Under the pieces are notes generated by a model. It saw nothing but the letters and a program-made list of their open reading frames with translations. It searched no databases and was not told the origin of the DNA. This document shows positions 7,847-14,236 of a stretch of 33,768 bases of DNA, in pieces (position 1 is the stretch's first letter; each line of letters begins with the position of its first letter). The stretch comes from a virus, in IMG/VR virus record IMGVR_UViG_3300033148_002117, positions 1 through 33,768 of that record. One strand, 5' to 3'. Made by a program: the position numbers and the translations under genes.

Positions 7847-7875
7847 TAGACAAAGTTTAACGCATGTGTTAAAGT
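7847..7875 (+). promoter_or_regulatory. Early promoter with embedded operator
   Basis: The -35 box TAGACA (7847-7852), a 17-bp spacer and the -10 box TAAAGT (7870-7875) form a near-consensus promoter. The spacer and -10 are covered by TTTAAC-GCATGT-GTTAAA (7856-7873), identical in arms and spacing to the operator at 2420-2437. A second inverted repeat, TCTATAG (7816-7822) with CTATAGA (7844-7850), touches the -35 box. The predicted start near 7882 gives a short leader with AGGAG at 7893-7897 before the ATG at 7905. Repression by the HTH protein is the natural inference. Confidence 0.7.
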
Positions 7876-7904
7876 CTTGGTATCTCAAGTTTAGGAGCAA
7901 AGTT

Positions 7905-8549
7905 ATGACAGAGACGAAACACACACCAGGGTCGATTGGGTATGGCCATCCCAGGCATACACCAGATGCGGTAGCTGGACTCGCCGGTATCATGCGCGAG
8001 TCGAATTACTACATACAGCAGCAATATCCACATGGGCTCGATCCCTCAACGGCAAGCGTAATCGACAGGCAAGCAGGAATGCGGCTAGGCGAGGCCGCGC
8101 TTGATTTGCTGGCAGCGTTGCAGGGGATCACGGATCGCTATTACGAATTGCTGGCGTCGGGCGATCTGGGGCAGTGTTACGAGGACGAGAACGAGGATAT
8201 TATCGCAGCCAAAGCAGCCATCGTCAAGGCAACAGGGGAGGGTAGCCAGATGGATTACATCGACCCGATGAAGGAAGCCAAGGATGAAGTCGAGGATCGG
8301 ATGGTTGATGATGCTGTCGCTAAACGGCAGCGCGATCATAAAGCTGAAATATTGCGAGCACAATACGAAGAGGCAGTTGCAAACCACACTGCCCGTGTTA
8401 GTGATCTGGAAGCCCTGACCCGCGAGCACCGTAACGGCGCGATGGTAGATGACGTGCGCTGGGATGCTTACTGGTCAGCCTGCGAGACTGCCAGGATACG
8501 ATGCACTGAGCTTCGTAGCGCCCTCGATGCGGTGATGGGTTATGAGTAA
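7905..8549 (+). CDS. Early protein with phage-type helical domain, function unknown
   Basis: The ATG at 7905 has AGGAG 7 bases upstream. An in-frame GTG at 7833 lies upstream of the promoter and is rejected. The 214-residue product has a segment, LLAALQGITDRYYELL...IIAAKAAIVKATG (about residues 64-110), of a type common in small early proteins of many phages and plasmids, with no assigned function. The C-terminal half (about 115-210) is strongly charged and helical, probably a coiled coil. It is the first gene of the second early operon and overlaps the next by 8 bp. Confidence 0.65.
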   Translation: MTETKHTPGSIGYGHPRHTPDAVAGLAGIMRESNYYIQQQYPHGLDPSTASVIDRQAGMRLGEAALDLLAALQGITDRYYELLASGDLGQCYEDENEDIIAAKAAIVKATGEGSQMDYIDPMKEAKDEVEDRMVDDAVAKRQRDHKAEILRAQYEEAVANHTARVSDLEALTREHRNGAMVDDVRWDAYWSACETARIRCTELRSALDAVMGYE

Positions 8550-8823
8550 GTCAACGAATCCAAATCATCGCCAGCAGCAACTTGATTACGAGCAGGCGCG
8601 CGTTCCGTGGGCTCGCTCCCGATTGATCGACACGATGCCCAGCTACAGCCGTCCATACAGCGCACGTTATCTTGCTGGCCTTACCCCGTTTACACCGCGC
8701 CTGATTCTAAAGGCGCTCACGATGTTGAAGGGTGAAGGTAAGGTAACTCACGATACGATGCGCGGCTGGCGTTGGGTGTACAGTGCAGCCGAGCGCAAAG
8801 CTCGAAAGGAGATGCAGCGATGA
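8542..8823 (+). CDS. Small basic protein, possible winged helix
   Basis: A 93-residue basic protein. The order helix (SARYLAGLTPFTPRLILKALTML), short turn (KGEGKVTHD) and strand (GWRWVYSA) looks like a small winged-helix domain, but this is a shape argument only. It overlaps its upstream neighbour by 8 bp and its stop overlaps the next start as ATGA, so it is translationally coupled on both sides. Confidence 0.6.
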   Translation: MSKSTNPNHRQQQLDYEQARVPWARSRLIDTMPSYSRPYSARYLAGLTPFTPRLILKALTMLKGEGKVTHDTMRGWRWVYSAAERKARKEMQR

Positions 8824-9533
8824 ACAAGCAACTTAGTGAAGCAATGCACTTACCACTGAGCCCATTCCTGCAGCGTCATCGCAAGTGTCAGCGTCAACGC
8901 GCGCTGGCTGACATCGTGTACTGGCTCAAGACATTCGCGTTCGCTGCATTATTGCTAGTCGGGTTTGTTACTGCGCTGCTGCTGATCTTCGCGGTGTTCG
9001 CTGGATGTGCCAAGGCTGATGAGCCAGACGTGTTCACATTGGCCGAGGGCATCTCCCCACTAGTTCACGATGATCAGCTTGACTATCGGTTCTGGTTGAA
9101 TGGCGGCAGTGCATGGTGTCAATATCCGTGCGGTGCACGACGCATCATTCCACCATGCGAATGCGATTACTGTAATGTTGAACAGGAGGACGTGATGGAG
9201 ATAACCCAGATTAACGATAAGCATCGCTGGATTAAGATTCAAAATCCCGAGGGTGTTTCGTCCAGCAACGCATATCACACATTCGGAGACATTGCCTCTA
9301 CACAGATGGGTGATGAGCTGAAGGTGATCGCGGAATCAGAAGAAAGAGCCCTTGTGCAGATCATCAACAAGGCAACTACTGGGGGTGCGTGTGCCCCCAA
9401 TGGCACGATGTTCTTTATCGATAAACAAGAGTTCTACACCATGACACGTAACTATGAGACCGAAATGGCGCGCCAGGCAGCAGAAAAGGCCAAGGTTAAA
9501 TATCTGCTGCGCAATGCGAAGGTGTCCCAATGA
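8820..9533 (+). CDS. Single-span membrane protein with Cys cluster
   Basis: The ATG at 8820 follows AAGGAG by 8 bases and overlaps the previous stop as ATGA. The 237-residue product has a ~30-residue cytoplasmic N-terminus, one long hydrophobic segment (about 33-60, including FAALLLVGFVTALLLIFAVF) and a large remainder that should lie outside the membrane. Just after the span comes a Cys-rich piece, CQYPCGARRIIPPCECDYC, that could bind metal or form disulfides. The last 30 residues are basic and helical. I do not recognise a family. The next gene, also exported, is a lytic transglycosylase with its start overlapping this stop, so the two may work together at the envelope. Confidence 0.65.
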   Translation: MNKQLSEAMHLPLSPFLQRHRKCQRQRALADIVYWLKTFAFAALLLVGFVTALLLIFAVFAGCAKADEPDVFTLAEGISPLVHDDQLDYRFWLNGGSAWCQYPCGARRIIPPCECDYCNVEQEDVMEITQINDKHRWIKIQNPEGVSSSNAYHTFGDIASTQMGDELKVIAESEERALVQIINKATTGGACAPNGTMFFIDKQEFYTMTRNYETEMARQAAEKAKVKYLLRNAKVSQ

Positions 9534-10162
9534 AGCACTACATTACATGGCTACTTATCATTATTGCTGCTGTGGGGGCCGCGCCCTCACGTGCTGATGA
9601 TCGTGATGCGACTGACCTAAACTACACCTATGAGGATGGCGTGCTCTTCCCGATTGAGCTGGGCATCCTTTACGGCCTAGACGTTGGTGATGAACTGGCA
9701 GCAATCAATCTAGTTGATGCGCTCGGGCTACAAGCCGTTGCACTAATCGAAGAGCTGGGCATCGCGCGCACCGAAGCTGCGATCATCCACTGCCGCCCGA
9801 ACATCGACCAGGGCTGGGCTAGTGAGCTGGCCGGGCTGATCTACTTTGAAGCTAACGCCAACGCCCTCGACCCGCTCTTCTGCGTTGCAGTCTGCTTCAA
9901 AGAGTCGAGCTTCAACCCGAACGCCACAAACCCCACCACGAGATGCGCGGGGCTATTCCAGCTGCATCCTATGCACAAGATAGCGAACGTGTATGAGCCT
10001 GCTGTAAACGTCCGCTGGGGTTGTTTGAAGCTACGCAAGTACATCGACGAACGCGGCGGCGATCTGCGGCGTGGGCTGCATCGGTATGGACACGATGATC
10101 GCGGGGCGAGGGCAACGCTCGCGCTCTACGAAAAGCTGAAGGAGGCCACCGATGCAAAGTAA
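9530..10162 (+). CDS. Secreted lytic transglycosylase (SLT/goose-lysozyme fold)
   Basis: A 210-residue protein with a Sec signal peptide (ITWLLIIIAAVGAAPSRAD, cleavage near 22). The C-terminal half is an SLT domain: catalytic Glu125 in VCFKESSFNPNA, then CAGLFQLHP (AGLFQ is the family's second motif), then the region around VNVRWGCLKLRKYI and a closing LHRYGHDD. It should cut the glycan strand of peptidoglycan in the periplasm. It stands in an early operon well away from the lysis genes, so local wall opening, virion DNA entry or an envelope-modifying role is as likely as lysis. The region between (about 25-100) is unassigned. Confidence 0.75.
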   Translation: MKHYITWLLIIIAAVGAAPSRADDRDATDLNYTYEDGVLFPIELGILYGLDVGDELAAINLVDALGLQAVALIEELGIARTEAAIIHCRPNIDQGWASELAGLIYFEANANALDPLFCVAVCFKESSFNPNATNPTTRCAGLFQLHPMHKIANVYEPAVNVRWGCLKLRKYIDERGGDLRRGLHRYGHDDRGARATLALYEKLKEATDAK

Positions 10163-10448
10163 AGCTGGACACAACACGACAGACACCGCGCCTGAGTGTA
10201 AGCGATGCAAAGGTGACTTTGTCGGCGTCGAACCATCCCTGATGGCTGACGGACTGGAAATGCCCTGTGATGATTGCCACGGCTTAGGCCACTACTGCCC
10301 CGGTGGTGAGGTTGAATGGGAATGTGGTGGGACTCTCTACGACATATACTCGATTGCAAACATTGCCAGTATTGCAACCGGCTTGCCGATTAGGTGTATC
10401 TGCACAGCCTGCAGGCAGCAAGTGGAGGCCAACAATGGAACTGAGTAA
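10152..10448 (+). CDS. Small Cys-rich, probably zinc-binding protein
   Basis: A 98-residue protein starting inside the transglycosylase gene, with GGAGG 6 bases before its ATG. CKRCKGD (16-22) and MPCDDCHGLGHYC (38-50) resemble the paired CxxCxG knuckles of DnaJ-type zinc domains, and CICTAC near the end adds another pair. It could be an adaptor or DNA/RNA-binding protein. No family assignment is possible beyond the zinc-binding pattern. Confidence 0.65.
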   Translation: MQSKAGHNTTDTAPECKRCKGDFVGVEPSLMADGLEMPCDDCHGLGHYCPGGEVEWECGGTLYDIYSIANIASIATGLPIRCICTACRQQVEANNGTE

Positions 10449-10980
10449 CCCTTTCAACCCCGGCAAGTGGGGTAAGACTTACAAGGAAGTGGCGGGGTGG
10501 ACGCCGGAGCCGTGCGACGGCGTGATCATCATTCCAGCTTATGACGCCCCCGGCGAGTTCATCGCGGGCATTCCCTACGTCGGCTCTGACGAAATTGACT
10601 TCCCGTCGATCAGGAAGCACCCCCCCCTACTCCCCTCGCCTGAGTGGATCAACGCGCAGGACAACCCGCGTGAGGTTGCCATAGCGGCGCTGGAACGTGC
10701 ATGGCAGGTGGGGCAATTCATCCAAGCGGATGACGAAACTCGTGAGGGCTGTTACCACCTGACCTTGATGCGCGGTGAGGAATATCACCAAGTCGCGTTC
10801 ATGGTGCTGAAGCCTTTTCCAACGGTGACACATCCAACTACCCCCGAGGCCGTGGATGCACGGTTAGCCCGATTCTATGCAATGGATATAGGCGACCCCG
10901 TCCTAGCCCGCTGCGCCTCGGATTGCTTCACGGTGCTCAAGCCGTGGGCTGATGCAATAAACTGGGGAGGTGCGGAGTGA
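10435..10980 (+). CDS. Unrecognised early protein
   Basis: The ATG at 10435 is preceded by GGAGG at the same 6-base spacing as its upstream neighbour, so it is preferred over an in-frame upstream start at 10303. The 181-residue product has two Trp/Pro-rich parts and a likely alpha/beta core (CYHLTLMRGEEYHQVAFMVLK). No membrane span or known motif is visible. Its stop overlaps the next start as GTGA. Confidence 0.65.
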   Translation: MELSNPFNPGKWGKTYKEVAGWTPEPCDGVIIIPAYDAPGEFIAGIPYVGSDEIDFPSIRKHPPLLPSPEWINAQDNPREVAIAALERAWQVGQFIQADDETREGCYHLTLMRGEEYHQVAFMVLKPFPTVTHPTTPEAVDARLARFYAMDIGDPVLARCASDCFTVLKPWADAINWGGAE

Positions 10981-11159
10981 GCGATACATTTCCAATAGTA
11001 GGTATAGACGATGTAGCGCACCTGGTCAGCTCAGAACTGGCAGGCACCCATTTGATGGATGACGACGGGAAAGTTGCAGCGCTGGACGTGTGCATTGTGC
11101 TTTTGAATGACCTTGTAGAACACTATGGCGGCAAACGCTGGGAGGCCGACAATGACTAA
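10977..11159 (+). CDS. Very small acidic early protein
   Basis: A 60-residue acidic protein with a GTG start overlapping the preceding stop (GTGA) and a GGGAGG site nearby. Likely helical (VAALDVCIVLLNDLVEHYGG). The size and charge would suit a DNA mimic or protein inhibitor, but nothing in the sequence proves this. Confidence 0.55.
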   Translation: MSDTFPIVGIDDVAHLVSSELAGTHLMDDDGKVAALDVCIVLLNDLVEHYGGKRWEADND

Positions 11160-11553
11160 CATCGACATAGTAGCCGTGTTCAAGCCTGAGCTAGAGGCCG
11201 TGATTGCCACGCTGAAAGGTGGCACGCCGGGGGAGTGGTATGCGCTGGAATACAGCGACAGTGAGATTACCTATTGGTATATCTCAACCGACCCCGATGG
11301 GAAAGTCGCCGACGTGATTTGCGGTGGTGGGCGTATGGGTAAGGAAGACGCCCAAGCCATCGCCACTGCCCACAACCACGCTGCTGTGTTCGAGGCGCTG
11401 CTGGAAATGGTGGAGTATTGGCTACGTGCGGTGAATTTCACTACCGACACCGGGGCGCAAGAGTTCGCTGCTGATCAACTACTCACCATCATCCGTACAT
11501 GTTGCAAGTCCCCCGGATTCGCAGCTACACGGGCTGCGTTGGGGGTGGAGTGA
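11152..11553 (+). CDS. Early protein with helical C-terminal domain, function unknown
   Basis: The ATG at 11152 has GGAGG 6 bases upstream and is preferred over the in-frame ATG at 11125. The product has 133 residues: a beta-rich first half (GEWYALEYSDSEITYWYIST) and a helical second half (AIATAHNHAAVFEALLEMVEYW) of a kind often seen in small phage proteins that contain an A-x-A-H-N motif. No known activity. The stop overlaps the next ATG by one base. Confidence 0.6.
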   Translation: MTNIDIVAVFKPELEAVIATLKGGTPGEWYALEYSDSEITYWYISTDPDGKVADVICGGGRMGKEDAQAIATAHNHAAVFEALLEMVEYWLRAVNFTTDTGAQEFAADQLLTIIRTCCKSPGFAATRAALGVE

Positions 11554-11867
11554 TGATCGTGTGTATTGACAAACATGGCGAAGTGGCCGCTATAGGGCCA
11601 GAAGCATCTAAACGGCAAGCGGAGCGGTTGATTTCCGAGAATAAGCCCATCAACACCTCCGACTATGTTGTGATGAAGTGGCTTGATCTGCTGAATGACG
11701 GCACTGTGTATTTCACCATAAGTGAACCTGGTAGCAGGGCATGTGCGTCGGTGGCAGAAGTCCAAAACAACCCAGTGCTTGACACATACGAAGCACTGTA
11801 CAACGCGGAGTTGGAACGCACTATTGAGCGGATAGACACCCCTGCCACGGCAGGTAAAGGAGAGTAG
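11553..11867 (+). CDS. Unrecognised small early protein
   Basis: Start ATG at 11553 in a TGATG overlap, with GGTGGAG just before. The 104-residue product is mixed alpha/beta and acidic, with no motif I recognise. An in-frame TTG at 11499 would lie deep inside the previous gene and is rejected. Confidence 0.6.
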   Translation: MIVCIDKHGEVAAIGPEASKRQAERLISENKPINTSDYVVMKWLDLLNDGTVYFTISEPGSRACASVAEVQNNPVLDTYEALYNAELERTIERIDTPATAGKGE

Positions 11868-11868
11868 T

Positions 11869-12183
11869 ATGTTTGGAATTATGGTCAATAATATTGATGA
11901 GGCTTTAGGCATGATGCTGATAGGTGCCTATTTTAGCTACCACGAATCAGAGCGGCCAGTGGATACCGATCAACTGGGTCAACGATTCACTGAGTACCTG
12001 GGCAGTGGGCTTACCAGCGGAGCGCTGGAAGAGTTCGAGTCAACGATGCAAAGCATGGGTTACCGATTCTATTCACCGTGGGAAGATCACGACGGTCAAT
12101 TCATCATTGAACCCGGCAAGAACTTCGAGGCTGAGTGCGAACGCATCATGGCGGAGATTGACAAGGACACCCCCAATGACTGA
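11869..12183 (+). CDS. Unrecognised small acidic early protein
   Basis: A 104-residue, markedly acidic protein with a strong AAAGGAG site 9 bases before the ATG. Likely alpha/beta. Small acidic early proteins are common among anti-restriction and host-takeover factors, but no specific motif supports that here. Confidence 0.6.
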   Translation: MFGIMVNNIDEALGMMLIGAYFSYHESERPVDTDQLGQRFTEYLGSGLTSGALEEFESTMQSMGYRFYSPWEDHDGQFIIEPGKNFEAECERIMAEIDKDTPND

Positions 12184-12442
12184 GCTTACAACTGAGCAGA
12201 AACTCACTAAGTGCATGACTGAACTGGATAGGCGGGATGCGGCGTTGGCTCAGCAGTTCGGACTCCCCGCTGACACTCCAACGACTTATTCCGCACTGAT
12301 CCGCAAGCTGCTGGGACGGGCGTGGCGGGGATATAGCAAGTCTGGCAGTGAATCAATACGCCACGATTCCTGGCTTACAATCCACACAATCCACGACGCG
12401 CTGTGCAAAGGCAAGGGATGCGGTATAATCCCCGCGTCATAA
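12176..12442 (+). CDS. Last small gene of the second early operon
   Basis: An 88-residue protein whose ATG at 12176 overlaps the preceding gene by 8 bp. The ribosome site is weak, so it probably depends on coupling. The N-terminus is helical (EQKLTKCMTELDRRDAALAQQ), followed by LIRKLLGRAW and a Gly/Ser-rich region. No family recognised. It ends 8 bp before the operon terminator. Confidence 0.55.
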   Translation: MTELTTEQKLTKCMTELDRRDAALAQQFGLPADTPTTYSALIRKLLGRAWRGYSKSGSESIRHDSWLTIHTIHDALCKGKGCGIIPAS

Positions 12443-12449
12443 CTTTGCT

Positions 12450-12492
12450 GGGCGGCTGCCCTCCATTAACTCCGGTAAGCAGTCGCCCTTTT
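12450..12492 (+). terminator. Intrinsic terminator of the second early operon
   Basis: GGGCGGCTGC (12450-12459) pairs with GCAGTCGCCC (12479-12488) through one G-T pair, followed by TTTTA. It closes the run of overlapping genes begun at 7905 and stands just before the promoter at 12500. Confidence 0.8.
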
Positions 12493-12499
12493 ACTTGCG

Positions 12500-12508
12500 T
12501 GGTAGAAT
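12500..12508 (+). promoter_or_regulatory. Extended -10 promoter for the leaderless ParB-like gene
   Basis: TGGTAGAAT (TG-n-TAGAAT) stands exactly 6 nt before the ATG at 12515, with no Shine-Dalgarno site between. The arrangement matches the one at 1977, and here too a terminator lies immediately upstream. Confidence 0.65.
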
Positions 12509-12514
12509 CTCTAC

Positions 12515-13135
12515 ATGGCAGCAAAGGCTAAAGTTGTGACGATGAAGTTGGCAGACCTCAAGCCAGCACCATACAACCCCCGCTCGATATCAGCAGACGC
12601 GCTTGACGCGCTCACTGCAAGCTTGGAACGCTTCGGCCTAGTCGAGCCGATCATCGTGAACATCAGGACGGGCTACATCGTGGGCGGGCATCAGCGCCTG
12701 GAAGCATTGCGGAGGCTGGGCAAGCGCAGCGTGATGGTAGTACAGGTTGATCTTGATGCGACGGAAGAGAAGGCGCTGAACCTTACGCTCAATAACCCGG
12801 CAGTACAGGGGCAGTTTACCGAGGGACTGGGCGCGATCCTCGAAGAGCTGGCCGATGCGAAGTTTGATGCGCTCGATGATTTGCAGCTACCTGCGCTTAC
12901 TGATTTGTTGGAGTATGAACCGATGGACGGACTGACTAGTGACAAAAAGACGATCAGTAAGTCGGTCGATGCTAAGGGCAACATCCTGTATCCGGTTGGC
13001 TTTCGCCTGACGGAGACGCAACTAAAGAGAGTCACGAAAGCATTGATCCAGGCAGGCAAGGGAGACATGTCAACAGACGAAGAGCGCGCGGCTGCGCTTG
13101 TCCGCATCTGCAATAGCTACGTGCGAAAGCCATGA
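12515..13135 (+). CDS. ParB/Srx-fold protein paired with a DNA methyltransferase
   Basis: A 206-residue protein. The N-terminal ~95 residues are a ParB-type nucleotide-binding domain: KLADLKPAPYNPRSI, then GLVEPIIVN, then the signature IVGGHQRLEALRRLG (equivalent to the GERRxRA box). It continues with EEKALNLTLNNPAVQGQF, a segment I associate with ParB-like domains that accompany phage DNA methyltransferases. The rest (about 110-206) is helical and unassigned. It overlaps the C5 methyltransferase gene by 4 bp. Such proteins may guide or regulate DNA modification, or act as nucleases. A plasmid-style partition role is unlikely because no ParA is present. Confidence 0.75.
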   Translation: MAAKAKVVTMKLADLKPAPYNPRSISADALDALTASLERFGLVEPIIVNIRTGYIVGGHQRLEALRRLGKRSVMVVQVDLDATEEKALNLTLNNPAVQGQFTEGLGAILEELADAKFDALDDLQLPALTDLLEYEPMDGLTSDKKTISKSVDAKGNILYPVGFRLTETQLKRVTKALIQAGKGDMSTDEERAAALVRICNSYVRKP

Positions 13136-13908
13136 AGGTGGGATCTCTATTCTCAGGTGTCGGCGGGCTTGACCTAGGGCTTGAGCGCACAGGTATGACA
13201 ATCACCTGGTCGGCTGAGTGGTTAGACTATCCGCGTAGCGTACTCAAAAAGCACTGGCCTAATATTACGCACTATCGCGATGTCACGAAAGTTGACTGGA
13301 CAAAAGCGGAAGCCGTCGATCTAATCTGCGGGGGCTTCCCATGTCAGCCGTTCTCAATGGCCGGACATCGCAAAGGAATTGAAGATGAAAGATGGCTATG
13401 GGACTACTTCGCAGGAATCATTCACACCATCAAGCCGCGCTACGTTCTCATCGAAAATGTCAGAGGCTTGCTGTCCGCCAATGATGGCTGGACTTTCGCG
13501 TGCGTCCTGTCTGACCTGGCCGAACTCGGGTATGATGCGGAATGGAAGATTGTTTCAGCAGCGTCAGTCGGCGCGCCTCACCAGCGGGACAGAGTATTCA
13601 TTGTTGCCTACCCCAATAGTAACGGAGGTGGGAGGTGCGTACAGCCATTATTTACGGGCGGGAGATACCTGGCAGACCACCTCCAACTTGGTGTGTTATC
13701 TGTTTGGTCTGAAACATCAATTGATCGGTCGTCAAGAGCCGCTATCCTCGATTCGGTTCCGAGTATTTGTAAACCCTTCCTTCTGCGAATGGCTGATGTC
13801 CCTACCTATTGGGTGGACAGAAGTAAAGCTTGCGGAAATGCCGTAGTTGTTAAGGTTGCTGAGGTTATAGGCCGCGCGATAATGGAGCATGCGAAACAAT
13901 ATGAATGA
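13132..13908 (+). CDS. DNA (cytosine-5) methyltransferase
   Basis: A 258-residue enzyme that transfers a methyl group from S-adenosylmethionine to cytosine C5. Motif I is GSLFSGVGGLDLGLE (4-18), motif IV is GGFPCQPFSMAG with catalytic Cys71, motif VI is ENVRGLL (108-114), motif VIII is QRDRVFIVAYP (151-161), and motif X is GNAVVVKVAEVIGRAI near the end. The target-recognition region between motifs VIII and X is only about 70 residues and a motif IX (LQGFP-like) is not evident in this frame, so the enzyme is short for its family. It probably protects phage DNA from host restriction together with the overlapping ParB-like gene. A second open frame lies inside it (see 13385-13846). Confidence 0.85.
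   Translation: MKVGSLFSGVGGLDLGLERTGMTITWSAEWLDYPRSVLKKHWPNITHYRDVTKVDWTKAEAVDLICGGFPCQPFSMAGHRKGIEDERWLWDYFAGIIHTIKPRYVLIENVRGLLSANDGWTFACVLSDLAELGYDAEWKIVSAASVGAPHQRDRVFIVAYPNSNGGGRCVQPLFTGGRYLADHLQLGVLSVWSETSIDRSSRAAILDSVPSICKPFLLRMADVPTYWVDRSKACGNAVVVKVAEVIGRAIMEHAKQYE
13385..13846 (+). other. Candidate overprinted gene inside the methyltransferase (+1 frame)
   Basis: A 153-codon open frame shifted +1 from the methyltransferase. Its ATG at 13385 has AAAGGA (13372-13377) 7 bases upstream. It carries LTWPNSGMMRNGRLFQ, SGTEYSLLPTP and NPSFCEWLMSLPIGWTE in that order, a pattern I recall from proteins found with phage C5 methyltransferases. The piece SGTEYSLLPTP is the +1 reading of the bases that encode motif VIII (RDRVFIVAYP). 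It may be a truly expressed overlapping gene, or a constrained frame that gene callers pick up by mistake. Expression is unproven. Confidence 0.4.
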
Positions 13909-13974
13909 ACTTCCAATGACACTGCATCACCAGCACGCCACTGAATAAGCCCCTAAGTCTACTTACACGCCAGA

Positions 13975-14106
13975 CGCCTTTCACGCGCGCCAGCGGCCAG
14001 CAAATCCCCGATACCTGATAGTCTTAAGCCGTCCTGAGAAGTGAAAGGCGACCGGGGGAGAACTCGGTCGCCAGTCGGCTCGCCGATGCAGCACAAGGAA
14101 CGAGCC
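13975..14106 (-). ncRNA. Candidate leftward structured RNA
   Basis: No + strand gene occupies this stretch. On the minus strand TGGTACAAT (14121-14113) is followed 6 nt later by a predicted start at 14106, the first base of a hairpin GGCTCG/CGAGCC (14106-14101 with 14082-14077). Next come GGCGACCG/CGGTCGCC (14072-14065 with 14054-14047) and CGCCTTTCAC/GTGAAAGGCG (14050-14041 with 13984-13975). The second and third stems share four bases, so they may compete. All arms pair perfectly. No clear terminator is visible, so the 3' end is uncertain. No known RNA family was recognised. Confidence 0.45.
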
Positions 14107-14112
14107 ACCTGA

Positions 14113-14121
14113 ATTGTACCA
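14113..14121 (-). promoter_or_regulatory. Minus-strand extended -10 promoter
   Basis: Read on the minus strand this is TGGTACAAT, identical to the element at 1977-1985 on the + strand. At the 6-nt distance where the + strand copies have a start codon, this one has the first base of a hairpin (14106). A minus-direction terminator lies just upstream, as at the + strand copies. Confidence 0.5.
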
Positions 14122-14131
14122 CCATTGAAAT

Positions 14132-14158
14132 AAAAACACCGCCCGGTGGGGGGGGCGG
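14132..14158 (-). terminator. Terminator-like hairpin, best read leftward
   Basis: CCGCCC (14139-14144) pairs with GGGCGG (14153-14158) across 8 nt. On the minus strand the stem is followed by TTTTTA (14136-14131), a proper T tract. On the + strand it is followed by CGTCTCTT, weaker, so it may also stop transcription from the methyltransferase gene. It insulates the candidate RNA promoter from leftward read-through. Confidence 0.5.
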
Positions 14159-14230
14159 CGTCTCTTCACGCGGGCTCACTGTTGGAACCCGGCTGAATTA
14201 TACCAGCTAGCGTTAAAGTTTGCAGTGCGC

Positions 14231-14236
14231 TATAAT
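14231..14236 (+). promoter_or_regulatory. Candidate -10 box TATAAT
   Basis: A consensus TATAAT in the noncoding block, without a clear -35 box. Transcription would begin near 14243 and read through the 13-bp inverted repeat at 14277-14329 toward the virion genes. Half-sites GTTAAA (14212-14217) and TTTAAC (14253-14258), the arms of the early operator, flank it, but their spacing is different. Confidence 0.45.

Noticed and set aside
7833-7904. N-terminal extension of the 7905 gene from a GTG at 7833
   Set aside because: The extension crosses the -35 and -10 boxes and operator; the ATG at 7905 has AGGAG at proper distance.
12424-12429. TATAAT as a promoter for a short RNA ending at the terminator at 12492
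   Set aside because: It lies in the end of a coding gene without a -35 box or extended -10, and a transcript of about 55 nt that is mostly terminator hairpin has no support.
13981-14169. Minus-strand frame of 62 codons in the noncoding block
   Set aside because: The minus-strand promoter predicted here starts transcription at 14106, downstream of the frame's start codon, and the perfect stems explain the sequence better than coding does.
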